Of a stretch of DNA of 64,000 nt, positions 22,199-33,229 are shown piece after piece. Below the pieces are notes generated by a model that saw only the letters and a program-made list of their open reading frames with translations, did not search any database and had not been told where the DNA came from. Position numbers and translations under genes: made by a program. Origin of the DNA: Stachybotrys elegans (Eukaryota; Ascomycota; Sordariomycetes; Hypocreales; Stachybotryaceae); NCBI GenBank assembly GCA_020746835.1, contig JAGPNK010000001.1, positions 1,922,001 through 1,986,000 on the forward strand, read 5' to 3'. Numbering within the stretch: position 1 is the first letter of the stretch; every line of letters starts with the position of its first letter.

Positions 22199-25073
22199 TT
22201 AGTTTCCAGCCTCCCATTCCGGGTTCTAGAGATGTCGCGTTAGCATAAACTCGTCATGTGCTGGCCGGATGTAAGCCTACCTTGCGTAGAATAACCAGGC
22301 CCTCTAGCGTGCTGTTCATGCTGATGTATTCCTCGTCCTCGAGCTCTGCTCGCTCGCCGAATCCCAGAAGCACAGGCGTGCTCTGTGTCTGCCAGCCAGT
22401 AATCGTCTTGGGGCGACCCGCCTGGCCAACAACGTCGACGGCCTGTCCCACGCGTACGTTCACCTTGAGCGGCTTCAGGTTCTCGTCCAAGGTGACGAGG
22501 AATCGAGGGTGCATAGCGGTGACCAGGAAGTAGAGGAGGTAGTGGGCATTACCAGTCACAAACTCCTTGGGCTCAATGAGAGCAACCAGAGTGGACAGCA
22601 GACCAGCCGTCGCGACACGGGACAGAACTTGTCGGTCAGTGTGGAAGGGGTTGATGGACAGAGTACCCTTGCCCATATGCAGCAAGCCTTGGGCAATGCG
22701 AACCATGAACAGGGCGTCCTGGTCACGATGGTAGTAGCTGGCCAGCTGTCGCAGCAGCTGGGCCAATCTGGCGTTGTTGGTGCCGGCACCCAGCATACCC
22801 ATGGCGAAGATGGCGTTGATGGCCACCTCGGGGTCGGTGTCGTGACTGTATCGTGATAGGGTGTCGTAGACCTTCATCTGAGGGTTGCTGGGGCTGATGA
22901 GACCCATGGCAAGAGGAACGGCCTTGCGAATGTTGGGTTCGCCGTAGTGCATCAGATGACCGAACTGCCTCAACACCATCTCCTGGCCAACATCCTCTCC
23001 CATGGCCACGAGCGCAATTCCGATCACGGCATAAGCCTGGAGCAGCTCGTCACCCTTCTTGTCGTCAGACTCTTCCTTGTGCTCGTTGCAAATATGCAGA
23101 AGCTCCTGGATCTTCAGGACAGCTCCAGTGCCTGCCCAGGCGCAAATCTCGGCCAAAACAGCGGTGGGCTTGGCCATGGGGTGGTCAATGGCCTTGAGCG
23201 TCTCCAGGATCACGTCAACCTCCTCCTGGCGACCAAAGAACAGTAGTCCCAGGCCGAGTGCCAAGAAACGAGTCCACTTGTCGGTGAGCTGGCTCTTTCG
23301 ATCGTCGTCCATGAGGGTTGTCACGATAGCTTCGCTCACCTCGGGGTTCGAGGTTCCAACAAAGATCAGACCGCAGGACAGCGCAGCCATGGCAGAGATC
23401 TGCATTCCTTGGGACGAGTCCGAGATGAAGGGAAGCAGCATCTCTCCCACGTCCTCGCGGTTGGATCCGGCGTAAGCGACACCCAGTCCCATGATGCAAG
23501 CGGTCCTCACCAAGGGGTTAGAGTGGTGTAGCTTGGCGTCGTCTCCGAGGAGAGCAAGGGCTGGCTCCGAGTCTATACGAACGCCCGAATTCATAATTCC
23601 AATGGCCAGGTATGCTCCCGCAGCGACCTCGTCCTCGTTAGAGTATGTGTACCTGTCGATCTTATCGAGGCCATTCTCAATATCCCACAGCAGCAGAGTT
23701 CCCATAGAGGCAACGGTAGACATCATGCCTTCGCCTTTCGTCTTCCACACCCACGTCTCCTTTTCTTCGCCCACGAGCATCATCTTGTCGTTGCCGAAGC
23801 CGGCGTTGACAAAGGCATTGACGAAGGCGGCGGCGAGGTTGTGCCTGGCGGAATCAAGATTCGTCATACCGGCAACACGGCTGCTCTCGAGATGGCTCTT
23901 GTAAATGTCCTCGATCGTCTTGGGCTCAAGAATGTTGAGCTCCTTTCCGAGAGACTTGAAGTGCTCAGACAGTCGGATGTTGCTAACACAGTCGGCAATC
24001 TCTTGGTCATTATCCTCACCAGCAGTCCAGTCGAGAGCAATCCTCTGGCGAGCAACCAGGAAGGCGAGCTGTCGCTTGAGTGCACTATCCTTAACACGGC
24101 CATAGAAGTCGGAGTTTATCAGCTCGATGTCGTGTAGCCGAATTGCCAGAACCATGGCCTGGGCAAATTGGTTGTGATTTATGTAGATGTCGTGCGCAGT
24201 GCGCAGGAAGGTCTCGTTGTCAGGGTAGGTGAGCAGGTTGACCATGCTCACCATGTATAGGCACACGCGGGCGTACGTGTCCTCGTCGACGAAGTTGGGA
24301 ATCTGCTCGATTATCTCAAGTTCGCTCATCAGGTCCACGGCATCCGCCTCAGCGTTGCTCTTAATGAAGAGCGGGACGAGGACCAGGGCAAGATCGACCA
24401 GGTCCTTGATCGGCTCATCGGCGGCAACCCTCTTGCCATAAACCTCACCAATCTCCAAGGCGAGATGGCGCACATACTCATGGCCCCAGGAGCCAATGTC
24501 GGAGGTGGGCGCGAGGAGTCTGTACTTGAGAGTGTCTTGCCTGTCCTCGTCGGAATACGTCATGCCGATAACTGATAGAACGTCTGCCAGCGACGTCTTC
24601 TCATCGCTATCTGGCCAATCGTCGTAGAGCTTGGTCAAGGTCTCGTAGTGTGGTCGGAGGAACTTGAGGGGTTTCGGTACAGCCGTCATGGAGGACGTCG
24701 ACGTCTTTATGGCGGTCTTCATGGCTTCGAGCGAGGGCTTAAAGAGAGAGACGTTTGTTTCCTGCCACAATCAGCATCCGAGCCGTCACTCGGGCCTTTG
24801 GTGAATGGCATGCAACGTACCGTCAGTCGCTCAACCATCATGTCGAGATCATTCTTTAGCTGCTGGTCCTCCTCGGTAAGCTCCTCTTCGGCAACGGCTG
24901 GAACGTGTTAGCTTCCACTCTCGTTTTCTAGCGAGCATCGGCGTCGTACCGTCCTTCTTGCCATCATCCTTCTTTCCATTGAGCAAAGGCAACTGCTTCT
25001 CCTCCTTGGGTTCCTCTGCAGCCTTTCCCTTGCCCTTGTCCGCCGCCTTGGGGACATCGCTATCTTGAGCCAT
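22199..25073 (-). CDS. RPN1: 26S proteasome regulatory subunit Rpn1
   Basis: Four exons: 24950-25073, 24821-24897, 22281-24761 and 22199-22225, giving 902 residues, the expected size. Rpn1 is the base subunit of the 19S particle that docks ubiquitin receptors, Ubp6 and shuttle factors. The N-terminus is Lys/Glu-rich (KGKGKAAEEPKEEK); the body has the family sequence VERLT-ETNVSLFKPSLEAMKTAI and the PC (proteasome/cyclosome) repeats, for example AYLAIGIMNSGV, ACIMGLGVAYAGSNR and AVIGIALVAMGED. The last exon is only 27 nt. It changes the C-terminus from VGLHPAST (read-through) to NPEWEAGN, which matches the family better after LEGLVILRK. The gene is divergent from RIO2. Confidence 0.95.
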
Positions 25074-25729
25074 GTTGACGTCGACGAGTTGGGCTTCTCC
25101 GTGGGGCTTCAGTGGCGTTGCAGTAAGAAAGAGGATGGATGGAGGACTAAAGAAAATGTCCGGTAAATGGTGTTCGCGATATCACTACGCTTCTCTAGGC
25201 GGAGTGTGTATATATGGCAGTGTGCGGTAATGTCGAGGTCAGCGGTGGAAGCTGATGGATGGTGCCGCTTGGTAAGGCTTGTTGAGAGGTCAGGTCTAGT
25301 CTAGGAGCTGGACCAGGTAGGGTAGCTTGGGGTGTACGCGAGCGTTGCCGCCTACAGCCACTATGCCTCGCGATCACGTGCTTCCCAGACATCCCACCAC
25401 CACCACCACCATCTCACCCGCCCTTCAGGTCCCGCAGCTCCGATGATAATCCGTCTGCCGAGTCCGTCATCGCTGCCCACCATGCCATCGAGCACCTGTT
25501 TATCGATAAGATCTTATCGACAAAATTTCTGGAATTATCATGCCCAAACCCCCACCATCGCGGGACACAATGCGTTAACCCACTGACTGACCGGCTGACA
25601 CTTTTACCATTTCAAGTTGCATTCTGATATCTATTAAGATATATTGAATCTAGGGATTTCACCTCTTCTCATACATTCTGCAGCAAATCGACAAAGTCCC
25701 TCAGGCGTCCACACGCCCTCATCTGCACC
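25074..25729. promoter_or_regulatory. Bidirectional promoter RPN1 / RIO2
   Basis: A 656-base interval between divergent ATGs. It has a CCA-repeat tract (25393-25411) and, at 25500-25520, overlapping palindromes containing three GATA/TATC cores. No proteasome-associated GGTGGCAAA element was found. Confidence 0.55.
25503..25520. promoter_or_regulatory. Perfect 18-bp palindrome with inverted GATAAG sites
   Basis: TCGATAAGATCTTATCGA is its own reverse complement. It contains GATAAG and its mirror CTTATC. An overlapping 10-bp palindrome TTATCGATAA lies at 25500-25509. GATA-family zinc-finger factors bind HGATAR in fungi, so this is a candidate dimeric or paired GATA site. Binding is inference. 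Confidence 0.55.
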
Positions 25730-27040
25730 ATGAAGTTAGATACTCGCGCGATGCGCCATCTGGCATCGGAAGACTGGCGAGTCCTTACCGCAGTATGTGC
25801 TTCTCAGCAGATGATATAACCCCTTCCTAACGCCACTTACCAGGTCGAACTCGGGAGCAAAAATCACGAGATTGTCCCCACGCCATTGATAGAGAAGCTC
25901 TCTCGTCTCCGGGGCGGCGCCAGTGGCGTTCACAAGAGCATATCGGCCCTGGCCAAAGTCGGCCTCATCGCCCGTGTCAAGGAAGCCAAGTATGATGGTT
26001 ACCGCTTGACCTACGGCGGCCTCGACTACCTCGCGCTGCACACTCACGCGGCGCGCAAAGATGTTTACAGCACTGGAAACCGCATCGGAGTTGGCAAAGA
26101 GAGTGACATCATGGTTGTCGCCGACCACACTGGCAAGCAGCGTGTCCTCAAGATTCATCGCTTGGGCCGCATCTCTTTCCGAACAGTCAAGTCGAACCGT
26201 GACTACCTCAAGAATCGCGCGTCGGGCTCCTGGATGCACCTATCTCGGCTTGCTGCTATGAAGGAGTATGCTTTCATGAAGGCTCTGCACGAGGAAGGTT
26301 TCCCGGTTCCCGAACCCCTAGCTCAGTCGCGGCACACCATCGTTATGAGCTTGGTAGATGCCTTCCCCCTCAGGCAGATAGCCGAGGTTCCAGATCCGGC
26401 CTCGTTGTACGGCCAACTGATCTCTTTGATCCTCCGCCTTGCCAAGCATGGCCTCATTCACGGCGACTACAACGAGTTTAACATTCTCATCAAGGAACTC
26501 AGGACGACGACGGAAGATGGCCAGGAGGAGATCACGCTCGAGCCGGTCATCATCGACTTCCCTCAGATTGTGTCGATGGATCATCAGAATGCCGAAATGT
26601 ACTTTGACCGAGACGTCAACTGCATCAAGCGCTTCTTTAGTCGAAGGTTTCATTTCACCAGCTCAGAACCCGGCCCTTTCTACAAAGATGCAAAGAAGAC
26701 TCTCGGAAAGGGCGGTGCACGAAGGTTGGACGCCGCAGCCGAAGCATCGGGTTTCACCAAGAAGATGTTAAAAGACCTCGAGGCAGCCATCAGGGAGCAA
26801 GAGTCGAAGAAAGACGGCGAGAAGGGAGAAGATGATTCCGAGTTCGATTCCGATGAGGAAGATGAGGAAGATGACGATGAGGTTCAGAGTGGAGAAGAAG
26901 ACGAGGGGTCACAAGGTCAGGGCATCCTAGGGGATCATGTTCTCAATGCTGAAGGTTTAATGCCTCTGAAAATAGCCGGAGATGCGGAAGCCGGCGATGG
27001 AGCCAGTGCTTCAAAAGAAAAAGAGGCCACCACTATATAA
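25730..27040 (+). CDS. RIO2: RIO2 atypical protein kinase / ATPase
   Basis: Two exons, 25730-25792 and 25844-27040, give 419 residues. The first exon encodes MKLDTRAMRHLASEDWRVLT, the standard start of the Rio2 winged-helix domain. The winged helix runs to about residue 90, followed by the RIO domain: P-loop GVGKESDI (about 103-110), catalytic-site Lys in RVLKIHR (about 124), catalytic loop HGDYNEFN (about 227-234) and metal-binding IDFPQ (about 258). The C-terminus is strongly acidic. Rio2 acts on cytoplasmic pre-40S particles in late 18S rRNA maturation. The pairing with RPN1 on one promoter is notable but may be incidental. Confidence 0.96.
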
Positions 27041-27541
27041 ACTCTGGGTTCATATACACCCGGCTTCAACATAGACGATACCCATGCCCCCGCTTTCTCT
27101 CAATCTTACTTTAACCAACGGTGAGAGACATCGAATGTCCATTGTAAATAGATGAATAATTTTCGTCTTTGGCGTTCAAAAGTTCCTCCATACTTTATCA
27201 AGGACGCCAGATGCTGCGGAGTAATCACCATATCTTACGCAATGTGTAAGTTGTTGGCTCAAGATGCATCAGTCTTCATTAAAACCAGGCAAGCCATGTC
27301 TCTGTCACAACTGCCACTCTAAAATCTAAAGTACAAAAGACTAAGATGATTTTCTCCATTTAGTTATTCGCCTAGCGCATCAGCCGCCTCAAACCATAGT
27401 GTGTGTGTTCTTTGAGGGATAATGCTGCTTCGACGCCCAAGTGAGCACCTCCATTAAGGGATTAGTAATGAGAACAAAAGTGTGGCAAATAAGAAGCCAT
27501 GGCGATTCGTATGATACGATCCTCGATATCCCAGTTAACGG
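27041..27541. terminator. Convergent 3' region RIO2 / RRM protein
   Basis: About 500 AT-richer bases between convergent stops; contains both 3' UTRs. No gene seen. Confidence 0.5.
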
Positions 27542-29493
27542 TTACTCAATATCTTCTTGCGACGGTTCCTTCTTGATGGGTGACGACTGCGAGCTCTTGA
27601 CGACGACCGGTTCCGCGTGTATCGTGACACCCTCATCGCACTCTGAGGAGTTCGAGGTAGAGACAACGATGTCGGTACTCGCGCTCACGGTCGTCCTGAA
27701 CCATACGTTAGATACAGGCTCGAGGGCTGCGTGATGAACCATACTGGGAATTTCCACGCTGGGACCCAGAGTGTCTCATCACGTCACCATCTCGAGATGA
27801 GTCGCCAACGGTGCTATACAAGTTAGCAATCAAACCTTCGCAGCAGGAGATGCCGTTGGCTTACGTTCGCGAGGACTGAACGCTGCGGCGCCAATGAGTT
27901 GGCTGGCCATTGTACAGGTTGGGTGTCATGCCAACCAGGGGAGTGCCGTAGGCTCCAATGTTGTACTCATTAGTTCGGAACTGGCGACGTTCGGCAGTGA
28001 CTCGCTTGAGTTCCTTCTGGGCAGGAGTATCAGCGTATCGAATGTTCATCAGAAGACCTTCCTCGCCAATGCCAATGCCATTGAACTTGCGGATGATCTC
28101 GTCGCAGATATCCCGGTTCTCGAATCTACTGCTGCTTAGTGGTGCTCAGGTTTGTACAGTGAGGAAACATACCGAGCAAATCCAACACCACGGCTGTTGC
28201 CCATGTTGTCTCGGAGAATCTTGCTGGACAGGATGTTAAAGCCCAGGAATATGGTTCCGAGCTCCTGAGAAAGCCAGTGTCAGTAGTGCAAGAGTAATGA
28301 GCCTGTTGTAGGTGCTTACCATCTCGGTCAAGTTCTTGGGAAGGTTCGAGATGTAAAGATTGGTCGAGCCCTCATCACCCTCTGCCTTGAGACGGGAGTT
28401 GAATGATTCCTATATGCTGTGAGCAGATGTGGCAATGCTGTCGTCAAGGGGTAGAGGCTTACGCGAGCAAAGCCAACCTCGTAGCCAAGTCGATGGAAGC
28501 CGCGGATGCAGAGCTCAGAGTCATGCACATCAAAGAACTTGGCGAATCCAAAACTACCAAGAGTCAGCACGAGCAAGCGTCATGTAGGTGGTGAGTATCA
28601 TACCCCTTGCAGGCACCAGTGCCAGTATCGATGATGGCCTTGGAAGTCTCAACGGCGCCGAAACGAGAGGCGAAGTGAAAGAGTAGCTCATCATCGGTAG
28701 TAGGGTGAAGGCCGCGAATGTAGACGTTTCGGTTACCGGGAATACGGTTCTCGAGGCTGGACTCGAGGCTCTTCATCTGCCCAGGCGGGGTGAAGACGGC
28801 AGGAACAGCCTTTGGAACGGCTGGGTTCTGTCGAAGAAGCTCATCAAGAACGCCATCAGGCATCTGTCCAATGGTTTGCTTGGGGGCTGCATCGGTGTGA
28901 ATGCCAACAAGACCCAGTTGCTGAGGGGATGGGGTCGTGTAGGTAGATCTGTCGAGGCTGGCAACACGCGGTGCGCTATCACGGTGAGACATGCCTCCAT
29001 AGAAAGGAGTAGCGGGAGTCGACTCGGTAGTCGAATAAGAGCCACGGCGGTTCTCGAGTCCAGGAACATCAGAGTGGCCACGCTCAACCCGGGGCGGATT
29101 GGCGTTGACACGGCCAGGAGTGAGCGGCATGAGCGGCATATGGCCAATGTTCAGATAGGGTGCCGGGTATCCGGCGGGTGCAACGGGAAAGTTTTGATAC
29201 ATGTTCTCGTTGCCATGGATAGGCATTTGCTGGGCAGCCTGAACAGGAGTGAGGCAATAGTGTCCGTCAGGGCCCAGAACAAAGGCGGGCGCGGGTGCAA
29301 GCGGATATCCATGGGTGGAGGACGGAATATTGAGAGGGCCTCCAAGGGCCATTCCCGCAAAGGAACTCATGATGGTGCTGGCATCGGCAGGGCCGGGGCT
29401 CTGGTGGCTTCCCTGGGCAGGGCGGCCAATGTAGTGGCCACTGTTGTTGGCTTCCATGCTGCCCTCGGTCAAGGTGGATTGATGATAAGACAT
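27542..29493 (-). CDS. Tandem-RRM RNA-binding protein (RBMS/MSSP-like)
   Basis: Seven exons: 28604-29493, 28463-28553, 28320-28409, 28173-28264, 27865-28125, 27745-27813 and 27542-27695, totalling 548 residues. Residues 1 to about 250 are low complexity (Gly/Pro/Ser-rich). RRM1 has RNP2 VYIRGL and RNP1 KGFGFAKF; RRM2 has RNP2 LYISNL and RNP1 RGVGFARF. The C-terminal tail ends SSPIKKEPSQEDIE. The final 49-nt intron (27696-27744) has an ideal TATCTAAC branch and CAG acceptor; without it the frame stops at 27708. The closest described relatives are animal RBMS/MSSP and fission-yeast Cip1/Cip2-type mRNA-stability factors, from memory of domain order only. Role in mRNA fate is inference. Confidence 0.88.
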
Positions 29494-30696
29494 GAGTCTG
29501 GCTTCGCGAGACGTTAGCTCCAGTATGCAATATCAGGGGTATCGGGACTTGGTCATATGGAGGTTTGGAAGCAGAGCAAACTAACCTCGATAGATCGATG
29601 AGCTCGAAGGGTAGAGTTGAACAAAGATCTGGAATATGTTAGCGTCAAACACCGAGCTTTCAGACAGACAGTGATCGGAGCCGAAGGAGCAACTGTTGAG
29701 AAGACCGGAAGGCCAGAAACCCAGAGCAAAACAGGACGCTTGACAAGACGCTTGACAAGTGATGGGGGAGAGGAGGAGGTCTCAACTTACCGAGGCTGGC
29801 TCCAAGTATGCGGTGGATGGCTGTGCGAAAGCGACGTTCGAGGCCTGAGAGGCAAATGGTATTTTACCAAGACTCTGAGATGAAGAAGCGAGGGTAAGTA
29901 AGATAGAACAAGCTATCAAGCAAGATGGAACTAGAAACGATGGTCCAGGGAGACGGCTGGAGAGGACTCCGTTGATCTGGCGCGGTGATGTATGCCGGTA
30001 GAAGAAGGTTGAAGAGAAGAAAAGAGGAGGCCGGACGAGAAGGTGGGCGGAAAAGAGATAAAAGTGTAGAAGTAGAGGAGCAAAGAGTTCGGTTAATGTT
30101 GGCACACAGAAAGAACGTACCTAAGGCTGTAGCGAAATTGAAATGGAAGGGGGTAATCACGATGCAGTGAAGGGTATAGATAGGGAAGGAAGTAGATGCT
30201 GTAGGGGGGAGGTGGAAATGACACGGGTGAGGCACACTCGGAGATGGCGAGTTGAACCTGTGTCGCAAACTTCCACTCTGCCAAACGGTAGCGATGGCGG
30301 ATGATGATGTTGGAGAGAGGAAAAGAACGGGGGAGAGGCGAGAGATGACGGAATTTAAGTAGCAGGATGAGCGAGAAGCCAGGGAGTGCGCGCAGCTGTC
30401 AAGGGCCGACGGCTCCTCCCAGTTGCGGATTGCCTTGGATGGCGAGGCCTTTGCAGAGTGTCGGCTGTAGCAGCTGGCAGATGGTCCCTCGTGCTTTCCA
30501 GGCTGTGACCGGGACAGTACTTTTGCCCGCCGCCGCCGATAAGCGTATCGGCAGGTAGTCTTGTCGTCTAGGTATGGCCTCGTCTGTGTTCGAGGTGCTG
30601 TGGCAACTCTTTTCACACTCTTGTCAGCTTGTTCTTGCCCGCCCGCCTGAGGCGCCCGTTTGCTTAGGGCACGATGAATCACGCACAGTCTCGCAA

Positions 30697-30706
30697 TACC
30701 TAGGTA
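30697..30706. repeat. TACCTAGGTA palindrome
   Basis: Perfect 10-bp palindrome belonging to the TACCTA/TAGGTA family seen only outside genes in this window. No function shown. Confidence 0.6.
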
Positions 30707-31424
30707 CTACTAGATAGTGTGGAACCACGGTGTAAGGCGAAAGTGCTACTGCCAATATGTGGTGTAGGCGTGATGGTGCAAGTACAGACAGGTAGCAGAT
30801 GTAGAAGCTGGCCGGCGTAATATATATGTGCCTGCTCGTACGCATCAATACAGTTCTATAATAGTAGGACAACAGTAGATGGTCTATACCTGGGTGTACA
30901 GATAGTACAGTGCTGGATGATGCCCAAACGGGGTCCCCGCGAGGCAAAAGTGTTGTGGCAGAATAGAGCGAAGAAAGCAAGAAGCTCGAGAGTGTGCGAA
31001 CGCGGTCAAGGGACTCGTACGCTGAACAGATCGAACAATGAATGGTACAAAGCAGAGCTTAAACTCCTCGTCGTAGCAAAATGCAACGGTAAATCATGGA
31101 TCCCCGGTAAACTCCAAGCGCTCTCCAGCAAGGGACAGCAAATACAGAAGTTGGAGAAGGATGAGTTGGGGCCAACGAGGCGGACCTGGCGGGTCGATAA
31201 CAATACTCGATGAAAATCAAGAGGAACCAGGTGCTTGGAATGGGTCCGTCTGTCTTTTAAACAACAACCGGCGGCGACAAGAAGAAGAGGAGAAGACGGG
31301 GAGAAGGGGGGGAAGGGTCTAGTTGGAGGCGCGTCAACTCGGCCTCGAGCACTCGGCGCCAAGGCCGAAGGTGTTGCCTACCTATCGCTCAGCACAGCTA
31401 GATCACCACCATGTACTGGTGCCT

Positions 31425-31474
31425 TTGCTTTCTTTTTCTTTTTCTTTTTTCCTTTTTTCTTTTTTCTTTTTCTG
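31425..31474 (+). repeat. Pyrimidine (T/C) simple tract
   Basis: About 50 bases of T runs interrupted by single C. Simple low-complexity sequence between the RRM-gene promoter and CPR 3' flank. Confidence 0.8.
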
Positions 31475-32019
31475 CCCACAAAAGACAAAGACATGGCTCA
31501 CTCTAAGACACAGGGCAGAGGAAGCTCCATGAAGTTAGCTCCACCATAATGATGCGCAGTGTGGTTTCGAAAGTCTTTTCCGTGTCCGTGTATTCATGTC
31601 CTGGCAGCGCTCTCCCATGGCGACAGAACGGAAGACCAGCTGGTCCTTGCCATCCATTTCGTGGGGAGAAGACTGCTAGCCCATATTAGCTACCACTGGG
31701 GAAAGCGGGCGAGCGTCGAGAGCATGCCCGCTATGGCTTCCGATCGGGGCTTGCGCTCTCCTCCGCCGACCCAAGATTGGTGACGCGATCTTGCATACAT
31801 AACAGGCTGGGTAGGGATCGGCCCATACGCTCGCCATGGATAACTCTTGAGACAAGCTTCTTATGGCAAGCCAGGTTACAGGCCCAGCGCAGCACACACG
31901 TACCCAAACACGCACTAACCCATGCACATCCTCCTATGGACAGACACGGCCCGGCTCCTACCAATCCAGCCGTCTGCAGATCACCATGAAAAATCCTTCC
32001 ACGGGGGGCTCTAGGCCTA

Positions 32020-32055
32020 GGGGGCGGGAGGGGAGGGGGGAGGGGAGAGGGGGGA
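32020..32055 (+). other. Strong G-quadruplex-type G-run cluster
   Basis: At least five G runs of three to six bases separated by one to three bases, the densest such cluster in the window. Position is intergenic, about 1.2 kb past the CPR stop codon. Confidence 0.55.
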
Positions 32056-33229
32056 GCAAGAGCGAGAACTAACCAAATGCACGGCTGACACTGCGTGTGT
32101 CGGCGCACTTGAACACGCATGCAAAGCGGTCAGGGCCAAGTCTCTCCTCCCCCTCCTCCTCTTCCGTGACCATATTGGCTGAGCGCGGCAGGCCTGGACC
32201 ATGAAGCGCAGGCTCAGATGGGAGGGGCCCAAAAGCAAATCCCGTCAAAAGGCCCCCGAAAGAGCTAGAGTCAGCAAAAGGCCATAAGGAGAGAAGAACG
32301 CGAGACAACGTCTGAGGACGCCCCCCAAGACCTGCATGAATAGGCGCGGCGGACGGGCTCAACGACACATGGACAAATTTTGCAGCGTCGCATCCCAGCA
32401 CCCGACAGGTTGCGTAGTTGCTCGGACTCCGGGCTCAGGATCAAGCCGTACCCTCCATCCCATCCCCAGCCTCCAAAGGTACTGGCTGATACAGATGTGC
32501 ATCATGAGGAAAACGGCCGAGGGCGTTGAAGGTGGATATGGTGCTGACTAAAAAAAGGACGGGAGATTTCTGGTGTTAGGTATGGCAGTTGGAGCCTCAA
32601 GCGTACAGTAACGTTGTGGCACCGCTAGAACGACGATGGTACGGAGCATTTGCCTATTCTGTGGTTGGATGGCAAATGACAACCAAATAACTTTAGCCTC
32701 TGTATCTCGGACGCCGTAAAATGGATGGATGATACCATAATCTTGGTCCCACTTGTGAAGCGACATTATGTAATTTAGTGATTGTACTTACCAGTGATCG
32801 GGCGTGGCAGACGGCTATCAAGATTGACGTCAACCAAACATTGTGGCGTTTTGCGCGCATCCTAGTCAAAATAAAAAGAGAAATGGAAAGGGGAAATGCC
32901 GCCTGGACATTGCTCGTAGAGTTGATGATGATCTATTTGTGCAATTAAAAGGGGGGGTAAAATGACACAAGATGCGAGCTGTTGGGCGGCTTTATCCTCG
33001 TCCGCGCCCAATGCTACGGATTATCCACCTGAACCAAGTGCACAGTAGTATTTTGTCTCACATCCCGAAGCTCCTGTAACCCGCGCGCTTATGACGCTCG
33101 TGGTTCCCTGACCGTCGGCCGGCGACAAAGTATCGCAGCAAACCCATGACATCCGGTACCTCTTCGCCATGCCACGCATCCCAGAATGGTCATAATCATT
33201 CGAACGAAGTAGCCTTCGTACATTTGCCT

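Larger units (their letters stand above)
29494..33229. other. 3.7 kb interval: RRM-gene leader and CPR 3' flank
   Basis: No supported gene. The part next to 29494 is a long C/T-rich leader of the minus-strand RRM gene. It contains splice-like pairs on that strand (donor at 29789-29790 with acceptor at 29629-29630; donor near 29580 with acceptor at 29498-29499 just before the ATG), suggesting 5' UTR introns. It also has a TACCTAGGTA palindrome at 30697-30706, a long pyrimidine tract at 31425-31474 and G-rich runs at 32020-32055. The part near 33230 is CPR 3' flank. Confidence 0.5.

Noticed and set aside
29864..30682. A 272-codon minus-strand frame upstream of the RRM gene
   Set aside because: Ser/Pro/Leu-rich translation of a C/T-rich leader, with no motif and no link to the gene by frame.
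30697..30706. TACCTAGGTA as a transposon terminal repeat
   Set aside because: No matching partner with an enclosed transposase and no target-site duplication; it fits the dispersed short element instead.
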